From Oncomelania hupensis (Eukaryota; Mollusca; Gastropoda; Littorinimorpha; Pomatiopsidae): a stretch of 64,000 bases of DNA. The stretch is from contig CM072515.1 of the NCBI GenBank assembly GCA_036898135.1, positions 72,022,035-72,086,034 on the forward strand. Reading direction: 5' to 3'. The number at the start of each line of letters is the position of its first letter. Within the stretch, counting starts at the first letter, position 1. Of this stretch, positions 33,657-42,883 are shown one piece after another. Both the position numbers and the translations under genes were made by a program. Under the pieces are notes generated by a model. The model did no database searches and was not told the DNA's origin. It worked only from the letters and a program-made list of their open reading frames with translations.

Positions 33657-33970
33657 AAAAGCGCATGCATGTCAATGTAGAACTGCAGATGGTACAGTCC
33701 GCCTTTGTTCATCCGATTGTTTTGATTGTTTTCACAGGCGTTTAACATATAAATACACGCGCCAGTCTCCATATATATTTGTATACGGTCAGACACGCGC
33801 TCGTGCACAAATACAGAGACGCAAGCGTACAACTTCCCCACCACCATCACCACGACCAACACAAATACACACGCACGCACAACCAAGTCCTCACTGATTA
33901 CCTTTACTTACTGTCATTATATCGAGGTCCTTTTACTTACTGTCATTCTATCGAGGTCCTTTTACTTACT

Positions 33971-34042
33971 GATGGAGTACGCTGGTTAAACGATCATCTG
34001 TGGTGCCCCTACGACCTCCGAGTTATGGAAAGGATAGGATAG
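33971..34042 (+). mobile_element. RTE-like LINE 3' tip
   Basis: GATGGAGTACGCTGGTTAAA, CTGTGGTGCCCCTACGACCT and AGGATAGGATAGG: the last ~70 bases of the RTE-like LINE with its (GGATA)n tail. It starts just after a 28-bp tandem repeat. Confidence 0.88.
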
Positions 34043-34133
34043 GAGTGAACCAACGAGTGAGAAACCGAGAGAAGAACAAACAATTATTCAACATTGCAAC
34101 AGTTTGGCACTACGGATCTGCACAAGTCAGAGA

Positions 34134-34142
34134 GGGTAGAGA

Positions 34143-34201
<59 letters not shown>
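34134..34201. repeat. (GA)n microsatellite with ACAGAG breaks
   Basis: GA tract interrupted twice by ACAGAG. Confidence 0.95.
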
Positions 34202-34744
34202 CTGTTGTGTCATGGTGACCTGGCAGTTGGTTTCGTGGGTAGATCAGTATCATGTTCTAACTCGCTGCTGTTCTGTCACCGCCGCGGAAGGTTCATTTTC
34301 ACGGTAGATACAGAAATCAATATCTGGTAGAAACAGTGACACTTCCTGACTTGGCCTCCCGCCTTTGTGGGGCACGGTAAAATACTGTAATGCCTGTCAC
34401 GGAGTTGGTCATGTAATATGTATAACCCCATCCTCGAGTTTTAGTGTCACTCTTGGGAGTAGTGCACGTAGAGGTTGAATGGATTTTAATCGCTATAGGG
34501 AGAAGGATGGGGAAAAAAAGGCCTGCTCCTCTTCATCCTCCGTCTTGCCCTCTTCCTCTTTTTAGCAGACACCCACATTTATGTGTCATTTACATACAAA
34601 TTGAATGAGAGCTTGCTAAACGAATGAATAATAGAATAGGATAGAAACCGAATGATCGTGAAATCTGCTACGAATGCGACACGAATACATCTCCCCAACA
34701 GAGAAAAGACAAAGAATATCGTAAGGTTGGCGTAATGACTTGGT

Positions 34745-34805
34745 GTGGTCCTGATTTGGCTCGGAAGAGTCCGCTGGACCTAAAGCAATAATCATGTAAT
34801 GTAAT
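34745..34805 (+). mobile_element. family D retroposon, 61-bp 3' tip
   Basis: GGTCCTGATTTGGCTCGGAA and AGTCCGCTGGACCTAAAGC followed by a (TAATG)n tail. A 13-bp duplication GTAATGACTTGGT flanks it at 34732-34744 and 34806-34818. Same length class as the insertion at 25849. Confidence 0.9.
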
Positions 34806-34818
34806 GTAATGACTTGGT

Positions 34819-35130
34819 ATGAACATTACATTATAACTTTAGTCTACACCCACAGATTTGCTTTGTACAGTCATAAAATAATATACTGGGTTGGCCTTCA
34901 GTTGCTGCCTCAAAGAACGAACGTGAGATCAATAAACGGCGAAAACATCATAACATCTCTCCCACACATTAAACCACAGAAGAAATCGATGGGCTTTAAC
35001 TTCCTAATTGACGAATGATGCAATTAAATTATACATTTTAGTTCACATACATACTTATGTCATTGAAAATGATAAAGAGTACTGTTGGTCTTCAATGAAT
35101 TAACGTGAGATCAATAACATAGAAATGCAC

Positions 35131-35197
<67 letters not shown>

Positions 35198-35229
35198 CAA
35201 TTATATGCAGCCAGCCACTCCAGATGTCA
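34819..35229. other. intronic stretch with (CT)n
   Basis: A 24-bp phrase around AACGTGAGATCAATAA occurs at about 34920 and 35102. A (CT)n tract of about 30 units spans 35132-35194. Nothing else seen. Confidence 0.6.
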
Positions 35230-35239
35230 ATGTTTACAC

Positions 35240-35272
<33 letters not shown>

Positions 35273-36290
35273 ATAACATTTATATAGCGCAAAACTCACA
35301 GAGACTCATTGCGCATACACACGCATTCACTCACAATATACAAAAGGATTACATGTATGTATGGAGGTACATCTACCAACAACAAAACACAAATATTGTT
35401 ATGTTACACAGAAGACTCCCTATAATATGAAAGAGGGGTAGGGTGGGGATGGGGGATGCGAGTAAGTTAATCAAAAGTTAAGCGAAAAGGGTATGTTTTG
35501 AGTTGGGCTTTAAATATATAAATATCTTCCAAGTTCCTCAGAACGACAGGAAGTGCGTTCCAGAGAGATGGAGCAGTGAAACTGAAACCGCGCTCGCCAA
35601 CAGTTTTCAGGTTTCGACGCGGAACTTTTATCAGCTTTTCTGCGGAAGATCGGAGAATGCGGGCTGTCCGGTGTGACATCGTCAAAGTTCCTAGTATCTT
35701 ATTTGGGCTGGGAACTTTCTGATTGGTCGATGCATTACAAAATTCGACGCATGCGCACAGTGCTATCGTAGTCATAGTAAGGATTAGGGTTAGGGTTAGA
35801 GTTAGGGTTAAGATTAGGGTTAGGGTTACGACGCCTAAGAACATCGTGAAAAAACCGGCCCGACATGACCTGGCGCATGCGCAAAGGCGCCCGGCTAAAG
35901 TAAGACACCCGGAACTTTGAGGACGTGACACCGGTAGGTTACAAGTGAGTTGGAAAGATACGCTGGGAGAGTTCCGGACGTTACGTTACGTAGGTAGATT
36001 AGAGGCCCCGGACACATAGTTTATAGAGGACAGTGAGAAACGGAAGGCAAAAACACAGATCTTATACTGGAGGCGGAATTTTACAGGCAGCCAGTGAAGT
36101 TTCGGAAGCAACGGCGTGATATGGTCTCTCTTTCTCTTGACTTTTTCAAAACGAGCCGTGCTGCGCTGTTTTGTACGTATTGGAGACGATTTATCTGTTC
36201 TACTACACACACATACACACCTACGATCAAGCTATCAAATAAAGGATGCAACATTCTGTGACATACACACAATCTCCCATACATTGTTTA
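35230..36290 (-). mobile_element. CR1/L2-like LINE 3' end, minus strand
   Basis: On the minus strand: INRLQYVQNSAARLVLKKSR at the 5' side, PKLHWLPVKFRLQYKICVF, then after an insertion LRSSAEKLIKVPRRNLKTVG, SFTAPSLWNALPVVLR and FKAQLKTYPF. These are the C-terminal LINE blocks also seen at 24410. The 3' UTR ends TTTTGCGCTATATAAATGTT followed by (ATT)n at 35240-35270. Interrupted by the TIR element at 35668-35934. Frameshifted; inactive. Confidence 0.87.
35668..35934. mobile_element. 267-bp TIR element with TTAGGG-type core
   Basis: Ends are imperfect inverted repeats of ~24 bp: left CCGGTGTGACATCGTCAAAG, right (reversed) CCGGTGTCACGTCCTCAAAG, both continuing TTCC. It interrupts the CR1/L2-like ORF between the APSYL-type region and LRSSAEK. 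The core at 35776-35829 holds about eight TTAGGG-type units with variants. No obvious target duplication and no transposase, so the superfamily is undetermined. Confidence 0.75.
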
Positions 36291-36311
36291 AAATGCAGTC
36301 ATAATTATTGA

Positions 36312-36352
36312 CTCTCTCAACGCGTGCGCGCGTGCACACACACACAGTGACA

Positions 36353-36383
<31 letters not shown>

Positions 36384-36388
36384 GCGTC
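36312..36388. repeat. alternating purine-pyrimidine (CA)n/(CG)n tract
   Basis: CACACA-rich sequence runs into CGCGCGCGCGCGCGCG at 36369-36387, preceded by GCGTGCGCGCGTGCACAC. Alternating purine-pyrimidine of this length is a classical Z-DNA-prone sequence. Confidence 0.85.
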
Positions 36389-36751
36389 CATTGTAGCGTT
36401 CCTGTAGGAAGTTGTGGGAGTTATGTCCTGATGACTGGATGAAACTCGTTGGCCCAACTCTCGAATGGAAGTGGTTGCGTTTTAATGCAGTTTGTGCGGA
36501 GATCCGACTCTGTAGAGATGTGGCGCTCGATCCGAGAAAGAAATGTAATAATTTTCAATACAATCAACAAAAAAGGATGAAATAATTTACAACAATAACT
36601 GAATACGTTTTGGCTTTCGCATTGGAAGAACATGCTTGCAAGCGAAAATCCAACAATATTGAGCGACATTTGGTCATAGTAGTAGAAGTAGGAAGGGACA
36701 ATTTTATAGGCTGTGAAGTCTGTTCTGCGTCCCATCTTTGATAAACTGTTA

Positions 36752-36845
36752 AGTTATTTAATAATAATAAATGTAGATTTATATAGCGCCGCAAGTGGCT
36801 GTGCTCTCCGCGCTTGACACATTCAGACACCTACACCATTTATAC
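36752..36845 (-). mobile_element. SINE/LINE 3' tail, minus orientation
   Basis: AATAATAATAAATGTAGATTT then ATATAGCGCCGCAAG: reversed, GCGCTATATAAAT plus (ATT)n. The rest of the element is not identified. Confidence 0.6.
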
Positions 36846-36895
36846 TACACAACAACAGTAGGTATATAAAGTCTGAATACATTCACTAAAAATGT

Positions 36896-37091
36896 GGGGC
36901 CGGGTAGCTCAGTTGGTAAGAGCGTCTTGCTAGTAACCGAAAGGTCGCTGGTTCGAATCCAGGATTGGTCAACGTGTGATCATATTATTTTCCCCTTTAC
37001 CAACAACTGGCCCGCTGGTGTCAGTATAAATCGGTCCAGTAGTCACCTATATGCGAAAGTGTCGTGTGACTATAATCTACAAACAACAACA
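36896..37091 (+). mobile_element. SINE-A, full length
   Basis: GGGCCGGGTAGCTCAGTTGG, TAAGAGCGTCTTGCTAGTAA, GGTTCGAATCC and terminal GACTATAATCTACAAACAAC. The flanks ACTAAAAATGT (36885-36895) and ACTAAAATTGT (37092-37102) differ at one base, so this insertion is a little older than the copies at 5602 and 27257. Confidence 0.93.
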
Positions 37092-37224
37092 ACTAAAATT
37101 GTTCAACATAATCTTAAAAACATTCAATAAAAATATTACATTGAAAAACGTAAAAAGGCAACTAAAACTATTATTTTTAAAAAATCTTTTAAAAGGCAAC
37201 CAATTTGGGTCTGATATGCATGCA

Positions 37225-37512
37225 TTGGACAACACGATGACCTGCTCACAGTGGTGAAGAAACGGAAACTCCGATGGTATGGCCACGTCACCAGATCATC
37301 AGGCCTTGCAAAGACCATTCTGCAAGGCACAGTGCAAGGAGGTAGAAGAAGAGTGAGACCGAAAAAGAGGTGGGATGACAACATTCGAGAATGGACTGGT
37401 TTGACACTGAGCGAAGCCATGAGGGTTGCTGAGGACAGAGAAAGATGGAATATGCTGATTAAACGATCATATGTGGTGCCCCTACGACCTCCGGGTTACG
37501 GGACAGGATAGG
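37225..37512 (+). mobile_element. RTE-like LINE 3' fragment
   Basis: Carries an uninterrupted C-terminal frame (KKRKLRWYGHVTRSSGLAKT; RPKKRWDDNIREWTGL; VVPLRPPGYGTG) and ends GGACAGGATAGG. It is flanked by ATGCATGCA at 37216-37224 and 37513-37521. The intact reading frame over ~85 codons suggests a recent insertion. Confidence 0.93.
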
Positions 37513-37801
37513 ATGCATGCAATTAACATGTATAATTATTCGTCATAGCAGTGAAAGAGGTCTTAGAATTTTGGAATCTCGTCCAACTGATTTTTGAACT
37601 GGTTCATTGTTGGGACTTTTTATTTATCTCTTTATTTTAATTAATATTAAAGTGTTAATGGTAATTTGTTCCAGTTCGTCGAAACTCTCTTGCAAAATAA
37701 AACTTTACCAATGGAAAATTGTAGCATAGTGCTGATTAAAAATGTTACTATCTGAATTTCTTGTTTTATCACTGTAATGAGAATTATTTTTAAAAATTTT
37801 A

Positions 37802-38220
37802 TTTGGGGTGGCCTCGTGGCGCAGTGGATAAGTCGCCGGTTTCCTATGCCGAAGGTCGCGGGTTCGATTCCCGCAAGGGGCGAACGTATGTGACTTAGGT
37901 ACGAGACTATTGAGGTCACCGAGGGTTTTCTCCGGGCACTCCGGTTTCCTCCCTCCCTTCAATAATGGTACAGGACGCAGTCAATATAAAAATTTCAAAA
38001 ATAAAAATTCGATTTTCTTTCCGTCTTCTAATAGCGATCTCCCTGCCTTTACATCACCTGTTTGAGTGATGGATGTGGTGTATATTTGGTGTGTGTGAGG
38101 ATGGATGAGACAGGTGAGCGTGTATGTTGGTATAGATCGCCGCGCTTTGAGCCTGATTGATTTGGGGAAAGGCGCGTATATAGCATCCTGTATTATTGTA
38201 TTATTATTATTATTAAAATC
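37802..38220 (+). mobile_element. SINE-B, full length, tRNA-headed
   Basis: About 415 bp. The head GGCCTCGTGGCGCAGTGGAT with box B GGTTCGATTCCC and a loop containing TTCCTAT suggests an Arg(CCT)-like tRNA origin. The body has GTGACTTAGGTACGAGAC, GGTTTTCTCCGGGCACTCC and GGTACAGGACGCAGTCAAT. The 3' end TCGCCGCGCTTTGAGCCTG and GCGTATATAGCATCCTG is followed by (ATT)n. The longest intact copy of this family in the window. Confidence 0.92.
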
Positions 38221-38738
38221 CTGTCAAAGTTCGTTGTATGCTGAGCCATTTAAACGAACTTCCAGGTCTCTGTCGCCATGATCTGTGGTAGTTGGCCTGC
38301 TTGTGAATCATTGCAGGAGATAACCAAAGTGCAAAGGAAACGCGAGAACGCTGCAGCTGTATTCATTGCGTTCAGCTAATGATTATTGTCTTCTTCAAAT
38401 AATAAACCTCGCTGTTTTATTTCTGTGAAAATAATCTTCAGTATTTCGTTTCAGTGGCAGCATATCGACATTTGATTCCGGGTTTCGACATCCTAGCTTA
38501 TTGGGAAATGGGAAACCATTATCTTTGCCGTCATCATCATCTAAATTTAAATCTTCAGCTATATCTTCTTCATCATCTTCTTCTTCTTTTACTCCAACCG
38601 ACAGTACTTTAGAATAAAGAGATGAATTACTTAACAAATCATCTGTGCGACTTTTGTTAATTTATGAACAAAACCTTATAGAACACAACAACCCAGTACT
38701 CCAACGTGTCTTTCATCATTATCATGATCATGATGATG
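38221..38738. other. intronic stretch, no element recognised
   Basis: An acidic 80-codon minus-strand ORF at 38395-38637 exists, but its Glu/Asp run is a CTT-repeat translation and nothing else supports it. Confidence 0.5.
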
Positions 38739-38915
38739 ATCTTCTTCTTCTTCTTCTTCTTCTTCTTCTTCTTCTTCTTCTTCTTCTTCTTCTTCTTCTT
38801 CTTCTTCTTCTTCTTCTTCTTCTTCTTCTTCTTCTCCATATTTGTAATGATTGGTTCATTTTGCTGTCATTGCCTTTATCGGTCTTTCAAAATTCTATCA
38901 TAAAGGAAATGAAAG

Positions 38916-38946
<31 letters not shown>

Positions 38947-39118
38947 CTTCTTCTTCTTCTTCTTCTTCTTCTTCTTCTTCTTCTTCTTCTTCTTCTTCTT
39001 CTTCTGCTTCTTCTTCTTCTTCTTCTTCTTCTTCTCCATTTTTGTAATGATTGGTTCCTTTTGCTGTCATTGCCTTTATCGGTCTTTCAAAATTCTATCA
39101 TAAAGGAAATGAAAGAAG
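38739..39118. repeat. duplicated (TTC)n plus 84-bp spacer
   Basis: (TTC)n 38742-38835, an 84-bp spacer starting CCATATTTGTAATGATTGG, a second (TTC)n 38918-39034 with one CTG interruption, then the same spacer again with only a few changes to 39118. Period about 198 bp. Confidence 0.93.
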
Positions 39119-40790
39119 AAGAAGTTGATAAGAAGCTGAGAAGGGAGAAAATAGACGGCAGGGGAGAGGAGAGACAGAGAGAAACAGAAAGACAGACAAT
39201 CCATTTCGTTGGCGAAGACTTGGGCGTAATGGCTTAAGTATCAATCTACTGCGTTCTTCTTTGGTCTTTGATGGCGCTGGGAGATTGTCTGCATTAGCTT
39301 GTTTCCTGCCTAGGTAGGACAAGCCAGCGCTGTCCTTCAGTAGTGCGCTTCTCCTCGTAACTTAATGACATCCAGCATAGCCAAGACACCTTTCAAAGCC
39401 AACAGCAAACAGTGATGGGCCCATTTCCTTTTCTGCCAACGGTTTCAGTGCTATTTCACCTGTTAGCTGTCGTGTCTTTCTCAACGGAAGTCTCCAAAAC
39501 AACCGATAGCGATAATTAATGGGCGAGTTGTGTTCCAACAATGTGTATTGACGATGGCTGATCAATGGTAATCCCTCTGCAGGGGTTATGTACTATTTGG
39601 TTGTGTAGCGGTGTTGTGGGTGGTTATGATTCGCTGTCCTCCACTACCACCCCCATCCCCTCCCACCGCTTCACCCTCCTCTCATCACTCCTACACTCCT
39701 CTCCCAGTTGTCTTCAGTTCTTCCTCCTTGAGTTCTTCTCCCTCTCTCTCTCTCTCTCTCCCTCTCTGTCCCTCCCTCTCTCCCCCTCCCTCTCTCCCTC
39801 TCTCTCTCTCCCTCCCTCTCTCTCCCTCCCCCCCCCCTCTCTCTCTCCCTCTTTCTCTTCTTGAAATGTGACTACTTCACCTCCATTTTAAACACAACAA
39901 CAAACGAACGGAAACAATAGAGCATATTTCATGACAGGAAAAAACCGTATGAAAAATTAAAACGATTGAACACTGATATTCAACTAAGTGACGAAACTAG
40001 AACATTTTAAAACTACGGAATCTCAAAACTAGGAAATCTAGGGCGTGTTCGCTTGCTATAGTGTTGGGGGTAAGGAAGAGATGGTCCAGGGGCATAATTA
40101 TTTGGGGCTGTGGGGCTTTTGTCATTGTTCTTACATTCAAACTTGGTTTCCCTTGTGTACCCATAATTAATTTTTTTACTAATTTTGTACCCATATAATT
40201 ACGCTGCACGGTGGAGTTGCAGAGACAGCGGAGGCTACACCTGATCGACTTTAGGGTTATGATCGCATTGTTTTCTGCCTAATTAATACGTCTAGGCAAA
40301 CATTCGGAGTCACCTTTTTGGAACTGTTATCCGTGTGGAAGTCGTTTTAAATGTGGGATTGTGTCATCATTGAAGGAGGGCAACAAAGAAAAGGAACGTT
40401 GCAAAAGTAGTGTGGTAAATTTCTTACCACACGACTCCTTCATCCCTTTTCATCACCCCAAGTTTGGCACAACACGCGCGCGAGCGCGCGCGCTCACACA
40501 CACACACACGCTCGCGCGCTCACACATACACGCATCAAATGTCATTTTGTGTTTCAATCACATGGTGTGACTATCTCTATTGTGTTTTAACTCCACTGTG
40601 TTCCTTATATGAAGTGCCTTGTTTTGTTTTGACCCGCGTAGTTTTATGTCTTACTCATGGGGATAGGATTTCTCCACACTGGTACTTGGATTGGCACTGT
40701 CAGTTTTTTATTGCCTTTTCCCCCATTGTTCTGTAACTATGAGAAAATGCCGTTTTCGTAATAACAGTGTTATCTTGTAATTGTTTGTAT
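39119..40790. other. intronic stretch with CT-rich and CG/CA tracts
   Basis: A CT/CCCT-rich pyrimidine tract spans 39735-39862. An alternating ACACGCGCGCGAGCGCGC then (CA)n, CGCTCGCGCGCTC tract lies at 40471-40530. Both would form non-B structures. No gene seen. Confidence 0.6.
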
Positions 40791-40845
40791 TCTTCTTCTT
40801 CTTCTTCTTCTTCTTCTTCTTCTTCTTCTTCTTCTTCTTCTTCTT

Positions 40846-40875
<30 letters not shown>
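40791..40875. repeat. (TTC)n microsatellite split by SINE-B
   Basis: About 28 TTC units; the tract resumes at 41280-41306 on the other side of the SINE, so the SINE landed inside the microsatellite. Confidence 0.93.
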
Positions 40876-40913
<38 letters not shown>

Positions 40914-41279
40914 AGGATGCTATACGCCCCTTTCCCCAAATCATTCAGGCTCAAAGCGCGGCAATCTATACCAACATACACGCTCACCTGTCTCATCCAC
41001 CCTCACACACATCAAATACACATCCATCACTCAAACAGGTGGTGTAAAGGCAGGGAGATCGCTATTAGAAGACGGAAAGAAAATCTAATTTTTATTTTTG
41101 AAATGTTTATATTGACTGCGTCCTGTACCATTATTGAAGGGAGGGAGGAAACCAGAGTGCCCGGAGAAAACCCTCGGTGACCTCAATAGTCTCGTACCTA
41201 AGTCACATACGTTCGCCCCCTTGCGGGAATCGAACCCGCCATAGGAAACCGGCGACTTATCCACTGCGCCACGAGGCCA
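40876..41279 (-). mobile_element. SINE-B, full length, minus strand
   Basis: (AAT)n tail at 40876-40911, then the reverse of the SINE-B body, ending at 41279 with the reversed head (GTGGCCTCGTGGCGCAGTGG). Box B appears reversed as GGGAATCGAACCC. It lies 254 bp upstream of the second AEBP2 exon shown. Confidence 0.93.
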
Positions 41280-41306
41280 CTTCTTCTTCTTCTTCTTCTT
41301 CTTCTT

Positions 41307-41533
41307 GTTCCTCCTATTACTACATTCTCGTATTCGTTGAGACGCAGCGTGCTGTATGAATTATCCATTTTGGGTAATAAAGGTTACTTGGCTTGACTTG
41401 ACTGGACTTGACTTGGCTTGGCTTGACTATCACTTTCAGTACCATTGTGTTTAGTGTCAATGATTTCATTGTGTTTTTCACCTTTTCTGTCCTATGTTTT
41501 TATTGGATGTTTGCTGTTTTGGGGTTGTTTCAG
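41307..41533. other. intron end with retroposon-like tail
   Basis: GGTAATAAAGGTTACTTGGC followed by a (CTTGA)n-like run at 41389-41427 resembles the 3' tail of a retroposon whose body was not recognised. The intron ends in the acceptor TTGTTTCAG at 41533. Confidence 0.5.
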
Positions 41534-41658
41534 TGCGGGAAGCGGATTACTTTGACAGTGGCGTGATGGACCAGGTACAGCAGCAGCTCATTGGCCTGAC
41601 AGCGCACACTCACATTGGCATCAACGGCAGCCCGCATCATGTCACATTCCATGGAACG
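41534..41658 (+). CDS. AEBP2: AEBP2 orthologue, second coding exon shown
   Basis: Acceptor TTGTTTCAG and donor ACG/GTATGC. It enters with two bases completing a Val codon begun at 13207 and leaves in phase 0. The residues (417-458 of the joined protein) read READYFDSGVMDQVQQQLIG, then LTAHTHIGINGSPHHVTFHG and Thr. In AEBP2 this segment follows the basic block and carries the PHDFFD-type and HSVVFHST-type motifs of the C-terminal PRC2-binding region. Both matches and the phase fit make the join across a 28.3-kb intron convincing. Confidence 0.93.
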
Positions 41659-41663
41659 GTATG

Positions 41664-42231
41664 CCACAGAGCACAGCAGTCCGTGTAGTACCAGTACTGT
41701 CATGTACAGTCACAGTACACAGGAGTCCGCGTAGTACCAGTACTGTCATGTACAGCCACAGTACACAGTAGTCCATGTAGTACCAGTACTGTTATGCCAT
41801 GTACAGTCACAGTACACAAGAGTCTGTGTAGTACCAGTACTGTTATGTCATGTACAGCCACAGGACACAGGAGTCCGTGTAGTACCAGTACTGTTATGTA
41901 CAACCACAGTACACAGGAGTCCGTGTAGTAACAGTACTGTTATGTACAACCACAGTACACAGGAGTCCGTGACGTACCAGTACTGTTATGTACAGCCACA
42001 GTACACAGTAGTCCATGTAGTACCAGTACTGTTATGCCATGTACAGCCACAGTACACAAGAGTCCGTGTAGTACCAGTACTGTTATGTACAGCCACAGTA
42101 CACAGGAGTCAATGAGGTACCAGTACTGTTATGTACAGCCACAGTACACATGAGTCTGTGTAGTACCACTACTGTCATGTACAGCCACGGCACACAGAAG
42201 TCCAGTGTAGTGCCTGTACTGTCATGTACAG
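41664..42231 (+). repeat. 46/51-bp minisatellite, 12 units, at splice donor
   Basis: Twelve units of 46 bp (three of them 51 bp through an added GCCAT or GTCAT) each contain CACAGTACACAGGAGTCC and TAGTACCAGTACTG. The array starts five bases after the donor GT of the AEBP2 exon ending at 41658, and the donor context GTATGCCACAG itself resembles the unit junction. Confidence 0.95.
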
Positions 42232-42336
42232 AACAACACGTTAAGAGAAGAAGCATAAAACGGAGCAGACCAAAATGTTCACCCTCATGGATGACGAATA
42301 AAATGCAATGATGATGATGAGAATAATAATGACTTT

Positions 42337-42337
42337 G

Positions 42338-42399
<62 letters not shown>

Positions 42400-42404
42400 T
42401 TAAA

Positions 42405-42436
<32 letters not shown>
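42337..42436. repeat. (AAT)n/(ATT)n palindromic microsatellite
   Basis: About 21 AAT units followed by TTTAAAATT and about 10 ATT units; the two tracts are complementary and could form a hairpin. Lies in a short AEBP2 intron. Confidence 0.93.
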
Positions 42437-42437
<1 letters not shown>

Positions 42438-42574
42438 TTCAATTAATTTTAAAAAGAAGAAGAATGTCATAAATGGATCCCACTCTCCTGACAGAACATT
42501 TTTTAATTGACAAATGATCTACGTCTTCAGTGATGCCATAGGGTGTGAACAATGCCTTTGTTGTCTGTGTTCAG

Positions 42575-42642
42575 GTCAAAGCCTCCAGAATTGATGACAG
42601 TGGAAAGGAGACCATGCTTGTGGCCTGGACTCCTGATGATGT
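42575..42642 (+). CDS. AEBP2: AEBP2 orthologue, third coding exon shown
   Basis: Acceptor TGTGTTCAG and donor GATGATGT/GTTAGT. It starts in phase 0 and ends with two bases of a Val codon. It encodes VKASRIDDSGKETMLVAWTP then DD (residues 459-480), matching the AEBP2 stretch with a DSGK motif and the WMPED-type motif. The 68-base length and both phases agree with its neighbours. Confidence 0.93.
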
Positions 42643-42674
42643 GTTAGTATCTCTCTGTCTTTCCCTCTGCCTGT

Positions 42675-42859
42675 GTTAGTATCTCTATAATAATAATAAG
42701 ATAATAATAACAGGCAATTTATACAGCGCTTTCCAAAATCACAAAGCGCTTTACACAAACAAATGTTAACACAACATGAGTACATTGGTCAATAACATGC
42801 AACCACATACACATCCCAACACTTAAAAACACACACTCAGGGCGCCTAAGAAAAGGCCT
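42675..42859 (-). mobile_element. SINE-like insertion in AEBP2 intron
   Basis: AT-rich tail (ATAATAATAAGATAATAATA), then CAATTTATACAGCGCTTTCC and AAAGCGCTTTACACAAAC: the shared SINE/LINE 3' end, minus orientation. A 24-bp CTCTCTGTC...GCCTGT phrase occurs just before it (42651-42674) and just after (42860-42883). The left copy is also part of a 32-bp duplication, so the true target duplication is uncertain. Confidence 0.65.
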
Positions 42860-42883
42860 CTCTCTGTCTTTCCCTCTGCCTGT

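Larger units (their letters stand above)
30716..33970. other. intronic stretch dominated by microsatellites
   Basis: Contains (GT)n at 30984-31000, (AG)n at 31394-31476, a (CA)n at 31510-31524, a (CAA)n at 31723-31750, a TA/T/G tract at 32169-32270, (GA)n at 33075-33124 and CT/CA tracts at 33598-33656. The sequence at 31750-31935 is of unknown origin. A 28-bp repeat (TTTTACTTACTGTCATTCTA core) occurs two and a half times at 33901-33970. No gene seen. Confidence 0.6.

Noticed and set aside
37804..37880. Possible functional tRNA-Arg(CCT) gene
   Set aside because: The cloverleaf is imperfect and the sequence continues into a 400-bp SINE body shared with 40876-41279 and 62015-62335.
38395..38637. 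Acidic 80-codon minus-strand ORF
   Set aside because: The Glu/Asp run comes from a CTT-type repeat and no splice sites, homology or neighbours support it.
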